From contig JANXUW010000626.1 in the NCBI GenBank assembly GCA_025351985.1, forward strand, positions 1 to 5,152: a stretch of 5,152 bases of DNA, read 5' to 3'. Each line of letters begins with the position of its first letter. The stretch's first letter is position 1. Shown here piece by piece: positions 1-5,152 of the stretch. The stretch comes from Pseudolysobacter sp. GTDB taxonomy: Bacteria; Pseudomonadota; Gammaproteobacteria; Xanthomonadales; Rhodanobacteraceae. The notes beneath the pieces are model-generated. The model was given only the letters and a program-made list of their open reading frames with translations. It was not told where the DNA came from and did not search any database. The translations under genes and the position numbers were made by a program.

Positions 1-1155
1 GTCGATCAGCACGCGCTGCAGACTGCCGATCTTGCGTTGCAGGCGCTCGGCGCTGATCTCGGCCTGGGTTTCCATGAAACGTTCGTAGCGTTCGAGCTTG
101 ACCGCATCGGGCAATGCATCCGGCAGCTCGTTCGCACGCGCGCCGGTGACCGGCGAAAACTGGAAACAGCCAACGCGATCGAGTTGCGCATCACGCAGAA
201 AATCCAGCAGCTCCTCGAACTCGGCATCGGTCTCGCCCGGGAAACCGACGATGAACGTGCTGCGAATGGTGAGGTCGGGACAGATCGCGCGCCAGCCGCG
301 GATGCGTTCGAGATTTTTTTCGCCATGCGCCGGACGCTTCATGAGCTTGAGGATGCGCGGGTTCGCATGCTGGAACGGAATGTCCAGATACGGCAGGATT
401 TTCCCGGCAGCCATCAGCGGCATCACTTCATCCACGTGCGGATACGGATAAACGTAATGCAGGCGCACCCAGACGTCGAGTTCGCTCAGTCCCTGGCACA
501 GCTCGGTCATGCGCGTGCGATATGGCTTGCCGCGCCATTCGCGCTCGGCGTAACGCATGTCCACGCCATACGCGCTCGTATCCTGCGAGATCACGAGCAA
601 TTCCTTGACGCCGCCCTTGACCAGTTTCTCGGCTTCGATCAACACCTCATCGACCGGGCGGCTGACCAGATCGCCGCGCATCGACGGAATGATGCAGAAG
701 GTGCAACGGTGATTACAGCCCTCGGAAATTTTCAGGTACGCATAATGTTTCGGCGTGAGCTTGATGCCGGCCGGCGGCGCGAGGTCGAGGAAAGGATCGT
801 GCTTCGGCGGCAGCTGCGCATGCACCGCGCGCATCACGCTGGCGTAATCGGCCGGGCCGGAAATCGACAGCACCGCCGGAAATTTTTCGCGGATCATGTC
901 CGCGCGCGCGCCGAGGCAACCGGTGACAACGACCTTGCCGTTTTCGGCCATCGCCTCGCCGATCGCATCCAGCGATTCTTCCACCGCCGAATCGATGAAA
1001 CCGCAGGTGTTGACGACCACGACGTCGGCCGAGTTGTAGGTAGGCACGATTTCGTATCCTTCCACGCGCAATTGCGTGAGGATGCGTTCGGAATCCACCA
1101 GCGCCTTGGGACAACCAAGGCTGACGAAACCGACTTTGGGCTGGGCAAACGACAT
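1..1155 (-). CDS. rimO: Ribosomal protein S12 methylthiotransferase RimO (partial, C-terminus beyond the left edge)
   Basis: RimO is a cytoplasmic radical-SAM enzyme that adds a methylthio group to the conserved aspartate of ribosomal protein S12, using two iron-sulfur clusters. The ATG at 1153-1155 (minus strand) opens 385 codons without a stop up to base 1. The N-terminal MTTase domain (about residues 6-105) shows its three cluster cysteines at C15 (SLGCPK), C51 (VNTCGF) and C80 (VTGCLG). The radical-SAM motif is GCNHRCTFC, with C147, C151 and C154. RimO rather than MiaB is indicated by [10 protein letters not shown] near the N-terminus, [13 protein letters not shown] after the cysteines, and SQDTSAYG at about 190. 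GFPGET and [13 protein letters not shown] mark the end of the radical-SAM domain. The E. coli enzyme is about 440 residues, so roughly 55 residues carrying the TRAM domain are missing only because the window ends. No strong Shine-Dalgarno precedes this start, but a good promoter lies just upstream. Confidence 0.97.
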   Translation of the reverse strand, partial: MSFAQPKVGFVSLGCPKALVDSERILTQLRVEGYEIVPTYNSADVVVVNTCGFIDSAVEESLDAIGEAMAENGKVVVTGCLGARADMIREKFPAVLSISGPADYASVMRAVHAQLPPKHDPFLDLAPPAGIKLTPKHYAYLKISEGCNHRCTFCIIPSMRGDLVSRPVDEVLIEAEKLVKGGVKELLVISQDTSAYGVDMRYAEREWRGKPYRTRMTELCQGLSELDVWVRLHYVYPYPHVDEVMPLMAAGKILPYLDIPFQHANPRILKLMKRPAHGEKNLERIRGWRAICPDLTIRSTFIVGFPGETDAEFEELLDFLRDAQLDRVGCFQFSPVTGARANELPDALPDAVKLERYERFMETQAEISAERLQRKIGSLQRVLID

Positions 1156-1188
1156 GCGTGACTCGATAAGCGGGAATGAAGGCGCGCG

Positions 1189-1217
1189 ATTATAGGCGCG
1201 TGCGGCCACAGCGTCGA
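1189..1217 (-). promoter_or_regulatory. Probable sigma70-type promoter of rimO
   Basis: On the minus strand, a perfect -10 hexamer TATAAT (1189-1194) is preceded by a 17-base spacer and a TCGACG box (1212-1217) matching 4 of 6 bases of TTGACA. Transcription would start near 1182, giving a short leader of roughly 27 bases before the rimO ATG at 1155. An A/T-rich hexamer at the right distance stands out in such GC-rich DNA. The boxes are seen; the promoter role is inferred. Confidence 0.6.
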
Positions 1218-1283
1218 ACTCGCGGCATTTCGTCTTGCGCCACGCATGCCGGGCCACGCCGACGCAAAGACGCGTAAACACGA

Positions 1284-1311
1284 TTGACTTCCAACGCCCA
1301 CGGCTTACGCT
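1284..1311 (+). promoter_or_regulatory. Weak candidate promoter for the rightward gene group
   Basis: TTGACT at 1284-1289 matches 5 of 6 bases of the -35 consensus and lies about 50 bases before the hydrolase start. The only -10 partner at a plausible distance is TACGCT (1306-1311, 16-base spacer), which matches 3 of 6 bases. It is the best rightward candidate I see in the divergent spacer 1156-1341, but the poor -10 makes it tentative. Confidence 0.25.
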
Positions 1312-1341
1312 GCAGGCCAATCCACCGGAGCAAAATCGATC

Positions 1342-2007
1342 ATGGGACAACATTTGCAAATCAATACCAGCGGCATGCATTGCATCGGCGCGTATCGTGC
1401 CGATCCGGCAGGCACACCCAAGGGCGGCATCGTCGTCATCCAGGAAATCTTCGGCGTGAACGCACACATCCGCAGCGTCGTCGACAGGTTTGCAGCGCAG
1501 GGCTACGTCGCGATCGCGCCGGCATTGTTCGATCGCCTCGAAACCGGCGTCGAGCTCGGCTACGATGAGGCCGGCATGCTGAAAGGCAAGACGCTCGTGA
1601 CCGAACTTGGCATGGATCGACCGCTCGAAGACATCGCCGCCGCGGCCGAAGCGATCGAATCGGCCGGACATATCGGCGTCGTCGGTTATTGCTGGGGCGG
1701 CACCCTCGCCTACCTCGCCGCCGCACGTATCGGCCTGCCCGCAGTGAGTTATTACGGCTCGCGTACCACGGCATTTCTCGACGAAAAACCGACCGGGCCG
1801 CTGATGTTTCATTTCGGCGAACGCGATCACAGCATCTCACCCGAAGCGATTGCGAAACATCGCGCGGCATTGCCGAACGCGGCGGTGTACGTGTATCCGG
1901 CCGATCACGGTTTCAACTGCGATGCGCGCAGCGCCTACGACGCGCCCAGCGCCGCACTCGCGCTGCAGCGCACGCTGGCGTTTTTCGACGAGCAACTCGC
2001 GATTTGA
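1342..2007 (+). CDS. Dienelactone hydrolase family protein (cysteine alpha/beta hydrolase)
   Basis: This is a cytoplasmic 221-residue single-domain alpha/beta hydrolase of the dienelactone hydrolase family; there is no signal peptide or membrane segment. The nucleophile elbow is GYCWGG with Cys117. The acid is most likely Asp162 in GERDHSIS and the base His189 in DHGFNCD, matching the Cys-Asp-His triad of the family. Glu35 in QEIFGV corresponds to the glutamate that positions the cysteine in characterised dienelactone hydrolases. [12 protein letters not shown] (54-65) is another family signature. The length is close to the usual 230-240. The ATG at 1342 has a GGAG (1327-1330) 11 bases upstream, slightly far but usable. 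No chlorocatechol or other aromatic-pathway genes are nearby, so the substrate is unknown and a true dienelactone role is not supported. It is followed after 7 bases by the HIT gene, suggesting co-transcription. Confidence 0.92.
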   Translation: MGQHLQINTSGMHCIGAYRADPAGTPKGGIVVIQEIFGVNAHIRSVVDRFAAQGYVAIAPALFDRLETGVELGYDEAGMLKGKTLVTELGMDRPLEDIAAAAEAIESAGHIGVVGYCWGGTLAYLAAARIGLPAVSYYGSRTTAFLDEKPTGPLMFHFGERDHSISPEAIAKHRAALPNAAVYVYPADHGFNCDARSAYDAPSAALALQRTLAFFDEQLAI

Positions 2008-2014
2008 ATTCGAT

Positions 2015-2446
2015 ATGAAGCTAACGATCGATCGTCCTTTCGCACTCGATACGCGCCTGCAGGCAGACACACATCTGCTCGGCGACTTCGCGCTGAGCCG
2101 CGTGCTGCTCATGAACGATGCACGTTTCCCGTGGCTGATTCTCGTGCCGCGCCAGCCCGACCTGCGCGAACTCGGCGATCTGCTCGCGACGGATCGGCAC
2201 CTGCTGCTCGATGAAATTTCTCGTGCCGACGAGGCGCTGCAAAAACTGCATGCGCCACACAAGCTCAATATCGCCGCACTCGGCAATGTGGTCGAGCAGT
2301 TGCACGTGCATGTGATCGCACGCGATCCGCAGGATGCCGCATGGCCGCGCCCGGTCTGGGGAGTGGGCAATGCGCAGGCCTATGCCGGCGAGGATCTCGG
2401 CGAACGTATCGCCACGCTGCGTGCGGCGCTGGACCTGCACGCATGA
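2015..2446 (+). CDS. Small HIT-domain protein with Gln in the first motif position
   Basis: This is a 143-residue soluble protein of the HIT (histidine triad) superfamily, whose members hydrolyse or transfer nucleotides, or are uncharacterised. The core includes SRVLLMNDARFPWLILVPR (28-46), typical of the short proteobacterial branch, then KLNIAALGNVVEQLHVHVIAR (from about 83 to 103). The motif is Q95-L-H97-V-H99-V-I101. The canonical form is H-x-H-x-H followed by two hydrophobic residues, so the first histidine is replaced by glutamine, while the middle-to-end pair aligned with the catalytic centre remains. The tail AAWPRPVWG (108-116) is also typical of this branch as I remember it. The ATG at 2015 lies 7 bases after the hydrolase stop and lacks a clear Shine-Dalgarno, so translation is probably coupled to the upstream gene. 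The substrate is unknown. The family call is firm; activity is inference. Confidence 0.88.
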   Translation: MKLTIDRPFALDTRLQADTHLLGDFALSRVLLMNDARFPWLILVPRQPDLRELGDLLATDRHLLLDEISRADEALQKLHAPHKLNIAALGNVVEQLHVHVIARDPQDAAWPRPVWGVGNAQAYAGEDLGERIATLRAALDLHA

Positions 2447-2463
2447 CGCGGCGCGCGTAAAAC

Positions 2464-3213
2464 ATGCCCACGACGAGCGACTCCGCAATGCCGAATGCGC
2501 CCACACTCGAAGCCTTGGGCGATAGCGCTGTGCTGCTGCGATTCGGCGCGGGCCTGGACGCGCACATCAATGCGCAGGTACATCGCGCGGCGGCGCAGCT
2601 GCACGCCGCGCAACTGCCCGGCGTACGCGAAATCGTGCCGGCGTATGCAAGCCTGGCCGTACATTATGATCCGGCCGCTTTTTTGCACTGCGATTTTGCG
2701 CGCAACGGTGCAACACCTTTCAGCGTGATCGGCGCACGCCTGCTTGCACTGCTGCACGATGCGCGCGATACCGCATCACAAATCGCGCGCGTGATCGAAA
2801 TCCCGGTCTGCTACGGCGGCGAGTTCGGCCCCGACCTCGCCGCTGTCGCCACGCATGCGGGCCGGCCGGAAAGTGACGTCGTCGCTCAACACTCTGCTGG
2901 CACCTACCGTGTGGCGATGCTCGGTTTCGCGCCGGGTTTTCCGTATCTGTTCGGACTGCCCGAAACCTTGCACATGCCGCGCCGTGCCAATCCACGCACG
3001 CGTGTGCCGGCAGGCAGCGTCGCCATCGGCGGCAAACAGACCGGCATCTATCCCGGCGAATTGCCCGGCGGCTGGCATCTGATCGGACGCACGCCGTTGC
3101 GTCTGTTTGATGCAGATCGTATTCCGCCCGCCTTGCTCGCGCCCGCCGATGAAGTGCGCTTTGTCGCGATCAATGCCGATGAGTTCAAGCGTCTGCAAGC
3201 GGGCGACGCATGA
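2464..3213 (+). CDS. pxpB: 5-oxoprolinase subunit PxpB (KipI/YbgJ family)
   Basis: PxpB is one of three subunits of the ATP-dependent 5-oxoprolinase that converts 5-oxoproline to glutamate in the cytoplasm. As read from 2464 it has 249 residues, somewhat longer than E. coli YbgJ (about 218). The N-terminal part begins with [14 protein letters not shown] (15-28) and [14 protein letters not shown] (57-70). The C-terminal catalytic-type domain shows [13 protein letters not shown] (113-125), [13 protein letters not shown] (154-166), the arginine-rich [19 protein letters not shown] (176-194) and [12 protein letters not shown] (201-212), all diagnostic for the family. B. subtilis KipI, a sporulation-kinase inhibitor, is a homologue, but linkage with pxpC and pxpA favours the oxoprolinase role. 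The start is uncertain: the ATG at 2464 has no visible Shine-Dalgarno, and an in-frame ATG at 2488 (residue 9) would still keep the conserved core and give 241 residues. The last 4 bases overlap the start of pxpC. Confidence 0.95.
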   Translation: MPTTSDSAMPNAPTLEALGDSAVLLRFGAGLDAHINAQVHRAAAQLHAAQLPGVREIVPAYASLAVHYDPAAFLHCDFARNGATPFSVIGARLLALLHDARDTASQIARVIEIPVCYGGEFGPDLAAVATHAGRPESDVVAQHSAGTYRVAMLGFAPGFPYLFGLPETLHMPRRANPRTRVPAGSVAIGGKQTGIYPGELPGGWHLIGRTPLRLFDADRIPPALLAPADEVRFVAINADEFKRLQAGDA

Positions 3214-4205
3214 GCATCAAGGTGCTCAAGCCGGGTTTGCTCAGCACGCTGCAGGACGGCGGACGCCACGGCCTGCAGCATCTCGGTGTCGGCCACGCCG
3301 GCGCAATGGATGCCAACGCGTTGCGCCTCGCGAATTATCTGGTCGGAAATCCGGCCGATGCCGTAGCGCTGGAAATCACGCTGCACGGTCCGCGCCTGCG
3401 TTTCGCGACACCTGCACTGATCGCATTGACTGGCGCCGATATCGAAGCGTCAGTCGATAATCATCGCGTACCGTCGTGGCGACCGATCGTGCTGCGCGCG
3501 GGCTGCGAACTCGCGCTCGGTGGCATGCGCGGCGGCGCGCGAAGTTATCTCGCGGTGGCCGGCGGCTTCGACGTGGTGCGCGTGCTCGGCAGTGGCAGTG
3601 CGGATATCAATGCGGCGCTCGGGCCAGCGGCGCTGCAAGCGGATACTCGTTTGAACTGCAATCCGGAGCATCGCGATCGCTACAAAAAATTATGGTGCGC
3701 GCTGGATGCAGGCGTGGGCAAACATCGTGCGGCTTCGTGGTGGATCGATCCGGCGCCGTGGTTCGATGCCGATCCGAATATCGTCGTGTCCACGATGCGC
3801 GGCGCGCATTTCACGCAGCTCGATGACACATCGCAACGTGCTTTTTTTGCCGATGAATTTCGTATCGGCAGCGAATCCAATCGCGTCGGTTATCGCTTGC
3901 AAGGTCCGAAGCTGCAGCTCGCCGCAGCGTTGGAACTGATCTCCGAAGGTGTCAGCGTTGGCACCGTGCAACTGCCACCGTCGGGCAACGCCATCGTGCT
4001 GATGGCCGAGCATCCGACCACCGGCGGTTATCCACGCATTGCGCATGCGATCGCTGCGGACCTGGCCAAACTCGCGCAGGCGCGGCCCGGGCAATCGCTG
4101 CGTTTTGTCGATGTCGATCTGGCGCAGGCGCAAAAGAGTTATCTTGCGCAACACGGGCAACTCGAACGGCTGCGGCTGGCGATTGCCGACCGGCTCGACG
4201 ATTGA
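3210..4205 (+). CDS. pxpC: 5-oxoprolinase subunit PxpC (KipA/YbgK family)
   Basis: PxpC is the second partner of the PxpB-PxpC complex in ATP-dependent 5-oxoprolinase; the family also resembles the biotin-dependent carboxyltransferase domain of urea amidolyase. It has 331 residues, slightly over E. coli YbgK (about 310). Family segments are [20 protein letters not shown] (8-27), [17 protein letters not shown] (31-47), [13 protein letters not shown] (53-65), ALTGADIEA (72-80), [12 protein letters not shown] (111-122), [12 protein letters not shown] (224-235), [13 protein letters not shown] (244-256) and TTGGYPRIA (270-278). Two positions look unusual against the family as I remember it: [13 protein letters not shown] (126-138), where an LGSRST-type motif followed by a glycine-rich stretch is common, and [10 protein letters not shown], where the residue before TTGGYP is usually glutamine. 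The ATG overlaps the pxpB stop in an ATGA junction, a classic sign of translational coupling. Confidence 0.93.
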   Translation: MSIKVLKPGLLSTLQDGGRHGLQHLGVGHAGAMDANALRLANYLVGNPADAVALEITLHGPRLRFATPALIALTGADIEASVDNHRVPSWRPIVLRAGCELALGGMRGGARSYLAVAGGFDVVRVLGSGSADINAALGPAALQADTRLNCNPEHRDRYKKLWCALDAGVGKHRAASWWIDPAPWFDADPNIVVSTMRGAHFTQLDDTSQRAFFADEFRIGSESNRVGYRLQGPKLQLAAALELISEGVSVGTVQLPPSGNAIVLMAEHPTTGGYPRIAHAIAADLAKLAQARPGQSLRFVDVDLAQAQKSYLAQHGQLERLRLAIADRLDD

Positions 4206-4223
4206 ATCACCCGCCACCAACAC

Positions 4224-4227
4224 GGAG
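4224..4227 (+). promoter_or_regulatory. Shine-Dalgarno of pxpA that supports a TTG start at 4235
   Basis: GGAG at 4224-4227 is followed by 7 bases and then TTG at 4235-4237. This optimal spacing favours 4235 over the earlier in-frame TTG at 4202, which merely overlaps the pxpC stop and has no Shine-Dalgarno. Confidence 0.7.
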
Positions 4228-4234
4228 TCGAACA

Positions 4235-5011
4235 TTGCGCAAAACATGCATCGACCTGAATTGTGACATGGGCGAATCCTACGGCGCGTGGCAGATGGGC
4301 CAGGATACGCTGGTGCTGCGCCACGTCACGTCGGCGAATATCGCCTGCGGCATGCATGCGGGCGATCCGCTGACCATGCAGCGCACGGTGGCCGCCGCGG
4401 TCGCGCACGGCGTGGCGATCGGCGCGCATCCATCGTTACCCGATCTGCAAGGTTTCGGACGTCGCACGATGGCGATCACGGCGAACGAGGCTTACGCGTT
4501 GACGCTGTACCAGATCGGCGCATTGAGCGTTTTTGCGCATGCCGCCGGCAGCCGCCTGCACCACGTCAAACCGCATGGCGCGCTGTACAACATGGCCGCG
4601 CGCGGCGCGGCGCTGGCGCAGGCGATTGCGCAGGCGGTGCGGGATGCCGATGCGGCACTGATCCTGGTCGGCCTGGCCGGCAGCGCGTTGCCGGCGGCGG
4701 GTGCGGCGCTCGGTCTCAAGGTCGCGCACGAGGCGTTTGCCGATCGTCGTTACGAAGCCGACGGATCACTCACGCCACGCAGCGAAAAAGACGCAGTGAT
4801 CGATGATGTCGATGCGGCCGTCGCGCAGGCGCTCGCCATCGCCACGCATGCCGGCGTGAACACGCGCGAGGGCAAAACGCTCGTGCTGCACGCCGATACG
4901 ATTTGTGTGCACGGCGACCGCGCCGATGCGGCGATATTTGCCGAACGCCTGCGTGCCGCGCTCGATCAAGCCGGCGTTCGCGTGCGGGCACTCGGCGGAG
5001 CGAACGCTTGA
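4235..5011 (+). CDS. pxpA: 5-oxoprolinase subunit PxpA (LamB/YcsF family), TTG start
   Basis: PxpA belongs to the LamB/YcsF family and is the third subunit of 5-oxoprolinase, acting with PxpBC to open 5-oxoproline to glutamate at the expense of ATP. From the TTG at 4235 the product has 258 residues, near the family norm (E. coli YbgL about 244), and begins just before the conserved IDLNCDMGES (6-15). Further motifs are NIACGMHAGDP (35-45), GAHPSLPDLQGFGRR (63-77), HVKPHGALYN (110-119), EAFADRRYEADG (166-177) with the following TPRS, and CVHGD (224-228). These are the conserved Asp, His and Lys positions of the family, so it looks intact. A longer reading from the TTG at 4202 adds 11 unconserved, proline-rich residues and is less likely. 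No ATG lies upstream of the conserved core in this frame. The gene order is B-C-A, with pxpA 29 bases after pxpC. Its stop overlaps the start of the membrane protein gene. Confidence 0.94.
   Translation: MRKTCIDLNCDMGESYGAWQMGQDTLVLRHVTSANIACGMHAGDPLTMQRTVAAAVAHGVAIGAHPSLPDLQGFGRRTMAITANEAYALTLYQIGALSVFAHAAGSRLHHVKPHGALYNMAARGAALAQAIAQAVRDADAALILVGLAGSALPAAGAALGLKVAHEAFADRRYEADGSLTPRSEKDAVIDDVDAAVAQALAIATHAGVNTREGKTLVLHADTICVHGDRADAAIFAERLRAALDQAGVRVRALGGANA
4997..5000 (+). promoter_or_regulatory. Shine-Dalgarno of the DUF969 gene, inside the end of pxpA
   Basis: GGAG at 4997-5000 is followed by 7 bases and TTG at 5008-5010. The site sits within the last codons of pxpA and has the same spacing and start codon as the pxpA initiation site. 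It fixes the start of the membrane protein at the TTGA overlap. Confidence 0.65.
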
Positions 5012-5152
5012 ACTACTGGCCGCTGCTCGGCGTCGCCGTGGTCGTGATCGGATTCGTGTTGCGCATGAATCCGCTGCTGGTCGTGGTCGGCGCAGGCCTG
5101 GTCAGCGGTTTCGCCGCGCATATCGCGCTGCCGGAATTGCTCACGCTGTTCG
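5008..5152 (+). CDS. DUF969 family membrane protein (N-terminal fragment), candidate 5-oxoproline transporter subunit
   Basis: Only the first 48 codons lie in the window. The reading begins MNYWPLLGVAVVVIGFVLRM and continues NPLLVVVGAGLVSGF before the edge. This matches my memory of DUF969 N-termini, which start with a short WPL(I/L)G segment, a first membrane helix ending in LR(F/M)NP, and a second helix rich in Val and Gly. Residues about 5-18 and 23-42 form two hydrophobic spans. The TTG start overlaps the pxpA stop by 4 bases and has a well-placed Shine-Dalgarno, so it is translated as part of the same operon. DUF969 proteins usually occur with DUF979 and sit next to pxp genes or pyroglutamyl peptidase, so uptake of 5-oxoproline is the favoured role; that is inference from context. 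Another small inner-membrane protein is possible, given how little is visible. Confidence 0.8.
   Translation, partial: MNYWPLLGVAVVVIGFVLRMNPLLVVVGAGLVSGFAAHIALPELLTLF

Noticed and set aside
37..1161. A 374-codon open reading frame on the plus strand, antisense to rimO
   Set aside because: It lies wholly opposite rimO, which has unmistakable cluster-binding motifs. Its product is rich in Arg, His and Ala with no recognisable domain, as expected for the complement of a GC-rich gene.
1223..1251. Inverted repeat cggcat / atgccg with a 17-base loop in the divergent spacer, considered as an operator or terminator
   Set aside because: The arms are only 6 bases, do not extend, and have no T-run. 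Such a match is expected by chance in GC-rich DNA.
2447..2463. Short spacer between the HIT gene and pxpB, examined for a terminator or promoter
   Set aside because: Its 17 bases are GC-rich with no usable stem-loop, T-run or promoter hexamers.
1837..2506. Minus-strand open frames of 161-177 codons across the hydrolase, HIT and pxpB junctions
   Set aside because: They are antisense to well-supported genes and their products are arginine- and serine-rich or otherwise featureless, so they are shadows.
4202..4234. Earlier TTG start for pxpA overlapping the pxpC stop
   Set aside because: It has no Shine-Dalgarno and adds 11 unconserved residues, whereas the TTG at 4235 has GGAG at ideal spacing and begins near the conserved core.
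3690..4247. A 185-codon minus-strand open frame opposite the end of pxpC
   Set aside because: Composition and position fit a shadow of pxpC; no domain is recognisable and no ribosome site stands out.

Overview
The window is GC-rich bacterial DNA, densely packed with genes. Third codon positions are strongly G/C, genes overlap at stop/start junctions, and protein motifs are of proteobacterial type. The RimO sequence, the short HIT protein and a linked pxpBCA + DUF969 set suggest a gammaproteobacterium, perhaps of the Xanthomonadales/Rhodanobacteraceae. That placement comes from remembered protein style, not from a search.

Layout: positions 1-1155 hold rimO on the minus strand, cut off by the window edge before its C-terminal TRAM domain. 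A 186-base divergent spacer (1156-1341) follows, with a good sigma70-type promoter facing rimO and at best a weak one facing right. From 1342 to the right edge all genes lie on the plus strand and are nearly contiguous. They are a dienelactone hydrolase-family enzyme (1342-2007), a small HIT-domain protein (2015-2446), the three 5-oxoprolinase subunits pxpB (2464-3213), pxpC (3210-4205) and pxpA (best start 4235, ending 5011), and the first 48 codons of a DUF969 membrane protein (from 5008). Gaps are 7, 17 and about 29 bases, with 4-base overlaps at pxpB/pxpC and pxpA/DUF969. I see no terminator between them, so they may be one transcript, although the first two genes have no obvious link to the others.

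Together PxpA, PxpB and PxpC form the ATP-dependent 5-oxoprolinase that opens 5-oxoproline (pyroglutamate, a spontaneous glutamine/glutamate damage product) to glutamate. DUF969 proteins, usually paired with DUF979, recur beside these genes and are candidate 5-oxoproline importers. The right half is therefore best read as a pyroglutamate uptake-and-recycling operon that continues beyond the window.

The content is mostly recognisable housekeeping and catabolic genes. I found no convincing new system. The points most worth a second look are paired GGAG-N7-TTG translation starts, an altered central segment in PxpC, a Gln-substituted HIT motif, and the unexplained coupling of the hydrolase and HIT genes to the oxoprolinase genes.
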